Assembly: GCF_022846655.1 (NCBI RefSeq)
Contig: NZ_AP025667.1
Span: 2,083,001-2,147,000 of the forward strand
Direction: 5' to 3'
Length of the DNA: 64,000 bases
From: Streptomyces seoulensis
GTDB taxonomy: Bacteria > Actinomycetota > Actinomycetes > Streptomycetales > Streptomycetaceae
The first letter of the stretch is position 1. Each line of letters begins with the position of its first letter. Positions 17,725 to 26,019 of the stretch are shown here, piece by piece. The notes beneath the pieces are model-generated. The model was not told where the DNA came from. It ran no database searches and worked only from the letters and a program-made list of their open reading frames with translations. The position numbers and the translations under genes were made by a program.

Positions 17725-18678
17725 TCAGGGGCGGGCCCAGTCCTTCGGGGAGGTCCATGCCGCGAGCGTGCGCCCGCTGGCGAAGCTGTGCCGGGCGCCG
17801 GTGACCGGATCGGTGAACTCCAGCGCGCGGGCGAGGAGTTGGAGGGGGCGCCGGAAGTCGCCGGGCGCTGTTTCGGGGGCCACCTCCGGGTACAGGGGGT
17901 CGCCGAGGATGGGAACGCCGAGTGAGTTGAGGTGGACCCGGAGCTGGTGGGTCTGGCCGGTGGCGGGCAGCAGGCGGTAGCGGGCCAGCCCGTCCTCCTC
18001 GCGGTGTCCGGCGTGCTCCACCCGTGTCACGGCGTTGGGCTCGCCCTCGACCTCCCGTGCCGCCAGCACCCCGCGCTCCTTCAGGATGCGGCTGCGCACG
18101 GTCCGGGGCAGCTCCAGCGCCGGGTCGTGCCGGGCGACCGCCTCGTACTCCTTGTGCACCCGGCGGTCCCGGAACAGCCCCTGGTAGGCGCCGCGTTCCT
18201 CGGGGCGCACGGTGAACAGCACCAGCCCGGCGGTGAGCCGGTCCAGCCGGTGCGCGGCGCCCAATCCCGGCAGGCCGAGGTCGTGGCGCAGGCGGGCGAG
18301 CAGGGTCTCGGCGACATGGGAGCCGCGCGGGGTGGTGGCCAGGAAGTGCGGCTTGTCGGCGACGACGATGTGCTCGTCCCGGTACACCACCTCGACCGGG
18401 AACGGCACCGGCACCTCCGGCGGCAGCTCGCGGTGGAACCACACGAACATCCCCGGCCGGTACGGCGCGTCCGGTGCCACCGGCAGCCCGTCGGCCCCCA
18501 CGACCGCCCCGGCGTGGAACATCGCCTCGACCACCCCCGGCCCGGCGCCCGTGAGCCGGGCCACGAGATGCTCACGCACCGTGCCCCACGCCCCGTCCGC
18601 CGGCAGCCGCAGCCGCACGGGGTCGACACCCCGGCGCTGGGGGAGCGGGGCGGGCGGGGCTGGCGTACGGCGTCTCAT
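17725..18678 (-). CDS. RluA-family pseudouridine synthase
   Basis: A 317-residue RNA pseudouridine synthase. The family motif HRLDRLTAGLVLFT contains the catalytic aspartate, and GQTHQLRVHLNSLGVPILGDPLYP is the conserved C-terminal block. Unlike many RluA proteins it has no clear S4 domain, only a short N-terminal region. ATG 18678 with GGGAG 7 bases upstream was preferred over an upstream ATG at 18759. It is divergent from the GNAT gene. The target (rRNA or tRNA uridine) cannot be told from sequence. Confidence 0.88.
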   Translation of the reverse strand: MRRRTPAPPAPLPQRRGVDPVRLRLPADGAWGTVREHLVARLTGAGPGVVEAMFHAGAVVGADGLPVAPDAPYRPGMFVWFHRELPPEVPVPFPVEVVYRDEHIVVADKPHFLATTPRGSHVAETLLARLRHDLGLPGLGAAHRLDRLTAGLVLFTVRPEERGAYQGLFRDRRVHKEYEAVARHDPALELPRTVRSRILKERGVLAAREVEGEPNAVTRVEHAGHREEDGLARYRLLPATGQTHQLRVHLNSLGVPILGDPLYPEVAPETAPGDFRRPLQLLARALEFTDPVTGARHSFASGRTLAAWTSPKDWARP

Positions 18679-18745
18679 CAGGCTCCCAGGGTACGGGGGC
18701 CGAAATCCGCCCGCCGGGTGCCGGACGCTTGGCAGGATGCCGGGC

Positions 18746-19363
18746 ATGCCGTTTCTCACCAGCCCGGTGCTGCCCGCAGGAACCCTCTCCCGTCAGCCGC
18801 AGCCCGACATCCCGGCCGCCGCCGGTCTGCGCCTGCGCCCCTGGCGGGCCGAGGACGCGCCCGCCGTCCACGCCGCCTTCCAGGACCCGGTGCTGCACCA
18901 GTGGCACGGGCGGTCCTGCGACTCCGAGGAGGAGGCGGCCGGCTGGATCGAGGCGTGGCACGCGGAGTGGGCGGACGAGGGCGGCGCCCAGTGGGCCGTG
19001 GTGCGCGCGGACACCGGCGAACTGCGCGGCCGGGCCGCGCTGCGGGAGATCCGGCTGCGGGACGGCGTGGCCGAGGTGGCGTACTGGACGGTGACGCGGG
19101 CGCGCGGCCAGGGCGTCGCCGGGCACGCCACGGACGCGCTGGTGCGCTGGGCGCTGGAGGAGACCGGTTTCAACCGGCTGGAGCTGATGCACGCCACGGC
19201 CAACGAGGCGTCCTGCCGGGTCGCCACCAAGGCCGGGTTCGCGGTGGAGGGCACCCGCCGCCGGGCCCTGCTGCACCCGGACGGCTGGCACGACATGCAC
19301 CTGCACGCCCGCCTCCGGGCCGACCAGCCTTCCGGCGGCTCAGGGTACGGACGCGGGGTCTGA
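18746..19363 (+). CDS. GNAT-family N-acetyltransferase (RimJ/RimL-like)
   Basis: A 205-residue acetyltransferase. The acetyl-CoA loop is RARGQGVAGHATDALVRWA, and NRLELMHATANEASCRVATKAGF is the characteristic C-terminal block of RimJ/RimL-like enzymes. ATG 18746 has GGCAGGA 8 bases upstream. The nearest alternative ATG is 9 bases earlier. It probably acetylates an N-terminus or a small amine, possibly self-protection or ribosomal-protein modification, but the substrate is unknown. It is convergent with the siderophore-interacting gene. Confidence 0.85.
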   Translation: MPFLTSPVLPAGTLSRQPQPDIPAAAGLRLRPWRAEDAPAVHAAFQDPVLHQWHGRSCDSEEEAAGWIEAWHAEWADEGGAQWAVVRADTGELRGRAALREIRLRDGVAEVAYWTVTRARGQGVAGHATDALVRWALEETGFNRLELMHATANEASCRVATKAGFAVEGTRRRALLHPDGWHDMHLHARLRADQPSGGSGYGRGV

Positions 19364-19391
19364 CGGCCGCGCTCGACCCGCCGGGCATCCC

Positions 19392-20243
19392 CTAGGCCCC
19401 GGCCGCCCCGGAGTTCTCCTGCTCGGCCTCGATCCGCGCGTTCCACTCCGGCTTGCTGGCCTGCCAGCCGTCCTCGTCGTGACCCAGGCGCCAGTAGCCG
19501 GAGATGGACAGGTCCTCGCGCGGGATGCCCGCCTCCACGCGCAGCGTCCGGCGCAGCGCCTTCACGAAGGACGCCTCACCGTGCACGAACGCGTGCGGGC
19601 GGCCCTCGGGGAACCGGAGCGCCCCCACCGCCTCCAGCAGGAGCTCGCCCACCGGGCGGTCCCCGCGGTGCAGCCAGACGACCTCCACGTCGGAGTCGAT
19701 CTTCTGCTCCTCCTCGGGGCCGGACACCTCCACGAAGGCGTGCGCGGGCGTGCCGGGCGGCAGGGTCTCCAGCGCGCGGGCGATGGCGGGCAGTGCGCTC
19801 TCGTCCCCGACGAACAGATGCCAGTCGGCCGTCACATCGGGGGTGTAGGCGCCGCCGGGGCCGAAGAAGCGCAGGGTCTCGCCGGGGCGTACCCGGGTGG
19901 CCCAGGGCCCGGCGAGGCCCTCGTCGCCGTGGATCACGAAGTCGAGGGTCAGCTCCCGGTGCTCGCCGTCCCAGGCGCGCACGGTGTACGTACGGGTCAC
20001 CGGCCACTGTTCGCGGGGGAGTTCGGCGCGGATCCGCTCCAGGTCGAACGGCTCCGGGTAGGTCATCCCCGCCACCGGGGCGAAGAGGAGCTTCACATAG
20101 TGGTCGGTCCAGGTGTCGGCCGAGAATTCGGCGAGGCCGTCGCCGCCGAGCACGATCCGCTGGACGTGCGGGGTCAGCCGCTCGGTGCGCACCACCTGGG
20201 CGGAATGGAGCTTGCGCGGCTTACGCCCCGGACGCTCTGCCAT
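19392..20243 (-). CDS. Siderophore-interacting protein (FAD-dependent ferric reductase)
   Basis: A 283-residue flavoprotein of the ViuB/SIP family that reduces ferric siderophores in the cytosol to release iron. The N-terminal FAD-binding barrel (about 15-130, DHYVKLLF and RTYTVRAWDGEHRELTLDFVIHGDEGLAGPWA) is followed by a reductase domain (LFVGDESALPAIARALETL, GEASFVKALRR). ATG 20243 has GCAGGAGG upstream. An iron box lies 17-35 bases upstream, so the gene should be repressed by DmdR/IdeR when iron is plentiful. Confidence 0.93.
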   Translation of the reverse strand: MAERPGRKPRKLHSAQVVRTERLTPHVQRIVLGGDGLAEFSADTWTDHYVKLLFAPVAGMTYPEPFDLERIRAELPREQWPVTRTYTVRAWDGEHRELTLDFVIHGDEGLAGPWATRVRPGETLRFFGPGGAYTPDVTADWHLFVGDESALPAIARALETLPPGTPAHAFVEVSGPEEEQKIDSDVEVVWLHRGDRPVGELLLEAVGALRFPEGRPHAFVHGEASFVKALRRTLRVEAGIPREDLSISGYWRLGHDEDGWQASKPEWNARIEAEQENSGAAGA

Positions 20244-20259
20244 GACGGCCTCCTGCTGC

Positions 20260-20278
20260 CTTGGTTAGGTTTACCTAA
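20260..20278 (-). promoter_or_regulatory. Iron box (DmdR/IdeR-type operator)
   Basis: On the plus strand CTTGGTTAGGTTTACCTAA matches 16 of 19 positions of the DtxR/IdeR consensus TTAGGTTAGGCTTACCTAA as remembered. It lies just upstream of the siderophore-interacting protein gene, as expected for iron-dependent repression. Confidence 0.8.
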
Positions 20279-20362
20279 GTTAGCATCCCGCGCCGCCGGT
20301 GCCCCGCTCCCGGGGACACCTTCGTCCGGAAATTCCCCTTGCGGAAGGGGCGGGCGGCGCGG

Positions 20363-21283
20363 TCACGCCTCCAGGGTGGTCAGCAGGCGCTGGAGCGAGC
20401 CGCCCAGGCCCCAGCGGGCCGCCAGGGCGTCCAGGGCGGCCGGGTCGCGCGGGGCGTGCGGCAGCGCGGTGTCGACCTCGGGCAGCGGGACGTCGCCGGC
20501 CACCCGGACCACCTTCGGGGCGACCGCGAGGTAGGGCGCCGCCTCGGTCAGGCGCTTGCGCTGGGTCGGGGTGAGCTTCGCCTTCGGGTCGTCGACGGCC
20601 GCGACGATCCCGGCCAGGTCCCCGAACTCGGCGAGCAGCTTGGCGGCCGTCTTCTCCCCGACACCGGCGACGCCCGGCAGGCCGTCGCTCGGGTCGCCGC
20701 GCAGCAGCGCCAGGTCCGCGTAACCCCGGCCGTCGACGCCGTACTTCTCGCGCAGCCACGCCTCGTCGGTGAGCTGGAGGGTGCCGACGCCCTTGAGCGG
20801 ATACAGGACACGGACCCCGCGGGCGTCGTCGACCAGTTGGTACAGGTCACGGTCGCCGGTGACGATGTCGACCGGGCCGTCCGCGCGGGCGGTGAACGTG
20901 CCGATCACGTCGTCCGCCTCGTAACCGGCCACGCCGACGCGGGCGATGCCGAGCGCGTCCAGCACCTCCTCGATCACCGGGACCTGCGGGGAGAGGGTGT
21001 CCGGGACCTCCTCGGCGTCCGGGGCGCCCTCGTGCTCCTCGGCCACCCGGTGCGCCTTGTAGGAGGGGATCAGGTCGACCCGCCACTGGGGGCGCCAGTC
21101 GGCGTCCATGCAGGCCACCAGCTCGTCCGGGCGGTGGTCCTTGACCAGGCGGTCGATGAAGTCCAGCAGTCCGCGCACCGCGTTCACCGGGGTGCCGTCG
21201 GGTGCTCTGACCGAGTCCGGCACGCCGAAGTAGGCGCGGAAGTACAGCGAGGCGGTGTCGAGAAGCATCAGTCGTCCGGTCAC
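20363..21283 (-). CDS. 5'-3' exonuclease (Pol I exonuclease-like / FEN domain)
   Basis: A 306-residue free-standing homologue of the 5' nuclease domain of DNA polymerase I. Metal-binding aspartates are visible in LMLLDTASLYFRAYF, the YEADDVIGT block and the VTGDRDLYQLV motif, followed by a helix-hairpin-helix (GVAGVGEKTAAKLLAEFG). It removes flaps or RNA primers. Start is uncertain: GTG 21283 gives the usual N-terminus TGRLMLLD, and ATG 21268 is possible. Neither has a strong ribosome binding site. Confidence 0.9.
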   Translation of the reverse strand: MTGRLMLLDTASLYFRAYFGVPDSVRAPDGTPVNAVRGLLDFIDRLVKDHRPDELVACMDADWRPQWRVDLIPSYKAHRVAEEHEGAPDAEEVPDTLSPQVPVIEEVLDALGIARVGVAGYEADDVIGTFTARADGPVDIVTGDRDLYQLVDDARGVRVLYPLKGVGTLQLTDEAWLREKYGVDGRGYADLALLRGDPSDGLPGVAGVGEKTAAKLLAEFGDLAGIVAAVDDPKAKLTPTQRKRLTEAAPYLAVAPKVVRVAGDVPLPEVDTALPHAPRDPAALDALAARWGLGGSLQRLLTTLEA

Positions 21284-21469
21284 GCTGGCATCATGCCGCA
21301 CCGCACCGACAGCGCTCCCGCGCACCGGGCCGCAGGTGTGACCTGGGCCACTTCTGAGTTTGGCTCAAATATGACCGGGCAGGCGCCGCGCGCCGGAACG
21401 AGGCAATTGCTTTTCCAGCGACAACGATCCCTCGTCTCCTGCTCCTTGCCGCCTAGCCGAGGGACATGC

Positions 21470-22552
21470 ATGACCGCGAGAATCGAAGCCGAACATCTCT
21501 ACAAGGTGTTCGGCAGACGACCGGAACAGGCCGTGGAACGGCTGGAGCAGGGCGCCGACCGCGACGAGCTGCGTGGGGAGGGCAGCACCGCGGCCGTCAT
21601 CGACGCGTCCTTCGCCGTCGCCCCGGGCGAGATCTTTGTTGTCATGGGCCTGTCCGGCTCGGGCAAGTCCACCCTGCTGCGCACGCTCAACGGCCTGCTC
21701 ACACCCACCGCGGGCCGCGTCCGCTACGACGGGCAGGACCTCACCGGCCTCGGCGACCGCGAGCTGCGCGAGGTCCGGGCCCACAAGATCAGCATGGTGT
21801 TCCAGCACTTCGCGCTCTTCCCGCACCGCAGCGTCCGCGACAACGCCGCCTACGGCCTGGCCGTGCAGGGCGTGCCCCGCGCCGAGCGCGAACGCCGCGC
21901 CGACGAGGCGCTCGCCCTGTGCGGCCTGGCCGGCTGGGAGAACTCCTGGCCCGACGAACTCTCCGGCGGCATGCAGCAGCGCGTCGGCCTCGCCCGCGCG
22001 CTCGCCACCGACGCCGACCTGCTGCTGATGGACGAGTCCTTCAGCGCGCTGGACCCGCTGATCCGCCGCGACATGCAGGACCAGCTCCTCGAACTGCAGA
22101 AGACGCTGCGCAAGACCATCGTCTTCATCACCCACGACCTCAACGAGGCCATGCGCCTGGGCGACCGCATCGCCGTCATGCGCGACGGCCGGATCGTGCA
22201 GACCGGCACCGCCGAGGACATCCTGCTGCGCCCCGCCGACGACTACGTCGCCTCCTTCACCCAGGACGTCGACCGCTCCCGCGTGCTCACGGCGGCCGCC
22301 GTCATGGACACCGACGTGACGGGTGACGAGGCGGACTGCGGCTGCGAGACCGCCGCGCCCGGTACGCCGTTCACCGAGCTGTGCGCGCTCAGCGCCCGCC
22401 TCAGCCACCCGGTCGCCGTCGTCGACGCCGACCGGACCCTCCTCGGCGTCGTCCCCGGGAGCCGCCTGGTCGGCTTCCTGGGCGACGGACAGGGAGACCC
22501 GATCGCCTGCGACCACGGCGGCGACGAGAGGAAGGTGACCGCCCGTGCCTAG
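21470..22552 (+). CDS. ABC importer ATPase for betaine/proline-type osmolytes (OpuAA/ProV-like)
   Basis: A 360-residue ATPase with Walker A GLSGSGKST (about 60-68), signature LSGGMQQR, Walker B LLLMDESFSALD and the switch histidine in ITHDL. The N-terminal RIEAEHLYKVFG and the insertion before Walker A are typical of the glycine-betaine group. The C-terminus carries a degenerate CBS-like region (VAVVDADRTLLGVV) preceded by a short Cys-rich stretch DCGCET, which is unusual for ProV proteins. ATG 21470 has GAGGGA upstream. The gene overlaps the permease gene by 8 bases. Confidence 0.93.
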   Translation: MTARIEAEHLYKVFGRRPEQAVERLEQGADRDELRGEGSTAAVIDASFAVAPGEIFVVMGLSGSGKSTLLRTLNGLLTPTAGRVRYDGQDLTGLGDRELREVRAHKISMVFQHFALFPHRSVRDNAAYGLAVQGVPRAERERRADEALALCGLAGWENSWPDELSGGMQQRVGLARALATDADLLLMDESFSALDPLIRRDMQDQLLELQKTLRKTIVFITHDLNEAMRLGDRIAVMRDGRIVQTGTAEDILLRPADDYVASFTQDVDRSRVLTAAAVMDTDVTGDEADCGCETAAPGTPFTELCALSARLSHPVAVVDADRTLLGVVPGSRLVGFLGDGQGDPIACDHGGDERKVTARA

Positions 22553-24347
22553 GCTTCCGCTCGGCGACTGGGTCGACTCCGGGGTCGACTGGCTGGTCGG
22601 CCACCTCTCCTGGCTCTTCGACGCCGTCCGCGCCGTCCTGGAGGGCATGTACGACGGCATCGACGCCGTCCTCAACGCCCCCCAGCCGCTGCTGCTGGCC
22701 GGCATCCTCGCCGTCCTCGCCTGGTGGCTGCGCGGACTGACAGCCGGCGTGCTCGCCTTCGCCGGATTCGCGCTCGTGGACTCCCTCGACCTGTGGGAAA
22801 AGGCCATGTCCACGCTGGCGCTGGTCCTGGTCGCCACCATCATCGCGCTGGTCATCTCGATCCCGCTGGGCATCTGGGCCGCCCGCTCCCGCGCGGTGAG
22901 CGCCACGCTGCGCCCCGCGCTGGACCTGCTCCAGACCATGCCGTCCATGGTGCTGCTCATCCCGGCCATGCTCTTCTTCGGGCTCGGTACCGCCGCCGGT
23001 GTCGTCGCCACCCTGATCTTCGCGCTCGCCCCCGGCGTCCGCATGACCGAACTGGGCATCCGCCAGGTCGACGCCGAACTGGTCGAGGCCGCCGAGGCGT
23101 TCGGCACCACACCGCGCGACACCCTGTGGCGGGTGCAGCTCCCGCTCGCCCTGCCCACCATCATGGCGGGCGTCAACCAGGTCATCATGCTCGGCCTGTC
23201 CATGGTCGTCATCGCGGGCATGGTCGGCACCGGCGGCCTCGGCGGCGCCGTCAACGAGGCCATCGGCCAGCTCGACATCGGCTACGGCTTCGAGGCGGGC
23301 GTCGGCATCGTCGTCCTCGCCATCTACCTCGACCGGGTGACCGGCGCGCTCGGCACCCAGCTCTCCCCGCTCGGCCGCCGCGCCGCCGCCAAGGCCCGGC
23401 CCAGCGCCTGGTCCTACCGCCCGCGCCCGGCCGTCGCCGTCGTCGCGGTGGTCGTGCTCGCGCTGGTCGCGGGCGGGCTCGGGGTCTTCGGGCCCGGCGC
23501 CGCCAAGTCCACCGCCTCCGGCACGGACATCGGCCAGGGCAAGGAGATCAAGCTCGGGTACATCCCGTGGGACGAGGGCATCGCCTCCACCTTCCTCTGG
23601 AAGGAGCTGCTGGAGCGGCGCGGCTTCAAGGTCACCGTCACCCAGTACGCGGCCGGCCCGCTCTACACCGGACTCGCCACCGGACGCCTCGACTTCGAGA
23701 CCGACTCCTGGCTGCCCACCACGCACGCCGAGTACTGGAAGAAGTACGGCGACCGGATGGAGGACCTGGGCAACTGGTACGGCTCCACCTCCCTGGAGCT
23801 GACCGTCCCGTCCTACGTGAAGGACGTGAACTCCCTGGCCGACCTGAAGAAGCACGCCGCCGAGTTCGACGGCCGGATCATCGGCATCGAGCCCAGCGCG
23901 GGCATGATGGGCCTGCTCAAGGACAAGGTCATTCCCGAGTACGGGCTCAAGGGCAAGTACGAGGTGATCGACGGCTCCACCCCGGCCATGCTGACCGAGC
24001 TGAAGCGGGCCTACGCCAAGAAGCAGCCCGTGGTCGTCACCCTGTGGTCCCCGCACTGGGCCTACAGCGACTACGAGCTGAAGAAGCTCAAGGACCCGGC
24101 GGGTGCCTGGGGCAAGGGCGACACCGTGCACACCCTCGCCCGCAAGGGGTTCGCCGCCGACAACCCCGAGATCGCCAAGTGGCTGAAGGACTTCTCCATG
24201 ACGGAGGAGCAGCTCACCGGGCTGGAGGCGCGTATCCAGAAGGCGGGCAAGGGCAAGGAGCAGGACGCCGTGCGCACCTGGCTCGACGCGCACCCGGCGC
24301 TGGCCGACAAGTGGGCACCGGCCGCCAAGGACGAAGCGGCCGGGTGA
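22545..24347 (+). CDS. Fused permease and substrate-binding protein of a betaine/choline-type ABC importer
   Basis: A 600-residue fusion in which residues 1-300 form the permease with about six to seven membrane helices and the family loop GIRQVDAELVEAAEAFGTTP (EAA motif). A further membrane helix near 305-330 leads into an OpuAC-type binding domain (about 345-590, IKLGYIPWDEGIASTFLWKE). The binding site therefore faces outside while tethered to the permease, as in OpuABC of other Gram-positives. The start is GTG 22545. With the ATPase it forms a complete importer, probably for glycine betaine, choline or proline betaine, used in osmoprotection. Confidence 0.93.
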   Translation: MPRLPLGDWVDSGVDWLVGHLSWLFDAVRAVLEGMYDGIDAVLNAPQPLLLAGILAVLAWWLRGLTAGVLAFAGFALVDSLDLWEKAMSTLALVLVATIIALVISIPLGIWAARSRAVSATLRPALDLLQTMPSMVLLIPAMLFFGLGTAAGVVATLIFALAPGVRMTELGIRQVDAELVEAAEAFGTTPRDTLWRVQLPLALPTIMAGVNQVIMLGLSMVVIAGMVGTGGLGGAVNEAIGQLDIGYGFEAGVGIVVLAIYLDRVTGALGTQLSPLGRRAAAKARPSAWSYRPRPAVAVVAVVVLALVAGGLGVFGPGAAKSTASGTDIGQGKEIKLGYIPWDEGIASTFLWKELLERRGFKVTVTQYAAGPLYTGLATGRLDFETDSWLPTTHAEYWKKYGDRMEDLGNWYGSTSLELTVPSYVKDVNSLADLKKHAAEFDGRIIGIEPSAGMMGLLKDKVIPEYGLKGKYEVIDGSTPAMLTELKRAYAKKQPVVVTLWSPHWAYSDYELKKLKDPAGAWGKGDTVHTLARKGFAADNPEIAKWLKDFSMTEEQLTGLEARIQKAGKGKEQDAVRTWLDAHPALADKWAPAAKDEAAG

Positions 24348-24358
24348 CACCGGGCTCA

Positions 24359-24396
24359 CCCGAGGGGCGGACGCTCGCGGGCGTCCGCCCCTCGGG
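24359..24396 (+). terminator. Terminator after the ABC importer
   Basis: A 16-base perfect stem (24359-24374 with 24381-24396) around TCGCGG, followed by CGTTCT. It lies 11 bases after the importer stop. The rest of the gap to 24727 is non-coding, Pro-codon-like GC-rich DNA plus the promoter described next. Confidence 0.82.
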
Positions 24397-24619
24397 CGTT
24401 CTCACCACCGTGCAGATCCGGCCAACCACGGAGCGCCACGGACCCCGCCCGGCGGGAACACCTGGGCCCGTCCGGGCCTTGAAGCAGATGAAAGCCGCGG
24501 AACTCCGGCGCGGGGACGGAAGAGGACGGCGGGCTCGCGGGGGCGCGCCCGGCGGAGCGTGGCGGTGGCGCGAACCGTGGGGTCCCGGCCCGGCGGCGGC
24601 GCGGGATGTGAGAGGCGCG

Positions 24620-24648
24620 TGAAACGGTTTGCCGAACATGCGTAGGGT
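24620..24648 (+). promoter_or_regulatory. Candidate promoter of the XRE-cupin gene
   Basis: TGAAAC (24620-24625) and TAGGGT (24643-24648) with a 17-base spacer lie 80 bases upstream of ATG 24728. The -35 is a poor match. Confidence 0.35.
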
Positions 24649-24727
24649 GCAGACAACTTAAGGACAGGGACGCCCGGCACGAGGCGTCCGGGCAGCCGCG
24701 TCACGCGTGAAGGAGGGAGCCGCAGCG

Positions 24728-25300
24728 ATGGGCGACCACAAAGAGCGACAGCCCGTGCGGGTCGGCGCGGCCGTCCGGCGTCGCCGCCGGACGCTCGAAC
24801 TCACCCTCGCGGTCGTGGCCGAGCGCAGCGGCCTCTCGGTGCCCTTCCTCAGCCAGGTGGAGAACGACCGGGCCCGCCCGAGCCGCACCTCCCTGGAGAA
24901 GCTGGCCGACGCGCTGCGCACCACGGCGGTGGAACTGCTCGCCGCCGCCGACCCCGCGTGCAGCGTGGACGTCGTACGCGGCGAGCCGGTCGCCGACGGT
25001 GACTTCGCCGCCCGTACCCGCGCCCTGGTGCGCGGCCACCACCAACTGCACGCCTCGGAGTTCACCGGCGACCACGACGCGGGCCGCGAGTTCCAGCACC
25101 GCAACGACGAGCTGATGTACGTCGCGGACGGCGCGGTCGAGATCGAGGCCGAGGGCCGCGCCTACCGGCTGGGCCGGGGCGACACCCTGTACCTGACCGG
25201 GGGCGTCCGCCACCGCTGGCGGGCCACCGTGCCGGACACGAGGGTCATCGTGGTGGCCGTTGCCGAGCACATCGAGGCGGTCCAGGACCGGTCCCGCTAG
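24728..25300 (+). CDS. XRE-family regulator with C-terminal cupin domain
   Basis: A 190-residue regulator. The N-terminal HTH_3 domain (about 10-65, LTLAVVAERSGLSVPFLSQVENDRARPS) is followed by a single cupin (about 105-180, ELMYVADGAVEIEAEGRAYRLGRGDTLYL). Such proteins (PuuR/SutR-like) usually repress or activate genes for small-molecule catabolism by sensing a ligand in the cupin. ATG 24728 has AAGGAGGGAG about 10 bases upstream. The next gene begins in its stop codon (1-base overlap), so both are co-expressed. The ABC importer upstream is also a possible target. Confidence 0.9.
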   Translation: MGDHKERQPVRVGAAVRRRRRTLELTLAVVAERSGLSVPFLSQVENDRARPSRTSLEKLADALRTTAVELLAAADPACSVDVVRGEPVADGDFAARTRALVRGHHQLHASEFTGDHDAGREFQHRNDELMYVADGAVEIEAEGRAYRLGRGDTLYLTGGVRHRWRATVPDTRVIVVAVAEHIEAVQDRSR

Positions 25301-26019
25301 TGCGGGTGGCCTCCCTCGTCCCGTCCCTCACCGAGGCGGTCGCCGTGACGCTGCCCGGTGTCCTCGTCGGGGCCACCGACTGGTGCGAGCACCCGGCGGG
25401 TCTCGACGTCGTCCGGATCGGCGGCACCAAGAACCCCGACACCGCGCGGATCGCCGGCCTCGCTCCCGACCTGGTGATCGCCAACGAGGAGGAGAACCGC
25501 GCCCCCGACCTGGACGCCCTGCGCGCGGCGGGCCTCACGGTGCTGGTCACCGAGGTGCGGACGGTGCCGCAGGCGTTCACCGAGCTGGAGCGGGTGCTGA
25601 GGGCGTGCGGCGCCGGGACCCGCCCCGGCTGGCTGGACGGCGCCGAGGCGGCCTGGGCCGGGCTGCGGGAGCCGGAGCGGCCGGTCAGCGCTGTCGTACC
25701 CGTCTGGCGCCGCCCCTGGATGGTGCTCGGCCGGGACACGTTCGCGGGTGACGTCCTGGCCCGCCTCGGTGTGCGCCACCTGTACGCCGGGCACCCCGAG
25801 CGCTACCCCCGTGTCCCGCTGGACGAGCTGAACGCGGCGGCCCCCGGGCTGGTGGTGCTGCCCGACGAGCCGTACCGCTTCACCGCCGACGACGGCCCCG
25901 AGGCGTTCCCCGGCCTGCCCTGCGCCCTCGTCAGCGGGCGGCACCTGACCTGGTACGGACCCTCGCTGCTCCGAGCTCCCCGTGTGCTGGCGCAGGCGCT
26001 GGCAGCAGCGAGCCGCTGA
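25300..26019 (+). CDS. BtuF-like helical-backbone metal receptor (cobalamin-binding type)
   Basis: A 239-residue TroA/BtuF-fold protein (VASLVPSLTEAV, GATDWCEHPAGL, IGGTKNPDTARIAGLAPDLVIANEEENR) like periplasmic vitamin B12-binding proteins. It has no signal peptide or lipobox, so it would be cytosolic, and no ABC permease is nearby. It may be a soluble cobalamin- or corrinoid-binding protein or a scavenging relic. Start GTG 25300 shares one base with the upstream stop. Its last 89 bases overlap the convergent transporter gene. Confidence 0.8.
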   Translation: MRVASLVPSLTEAVAVTLPGVLVGATDWCEHPAGLDVVRIGGTKNPDTARIAGLAPDLVIANEEENRAPDLDALRAAGLTVLVTEVRTVPQAFTELERVLRACGAGTRPGWLDGAEAAWAGLREPERPVSAVVPVWRRPWMVLGRDTFAGDVLARLGVRHLYAGHPERYPRVPLDELNAAAPGLVVLPDEPYRFTADDGPEAFPGLPCALVSGRHLTWYGPSLLRAPRVLAQALAAASR

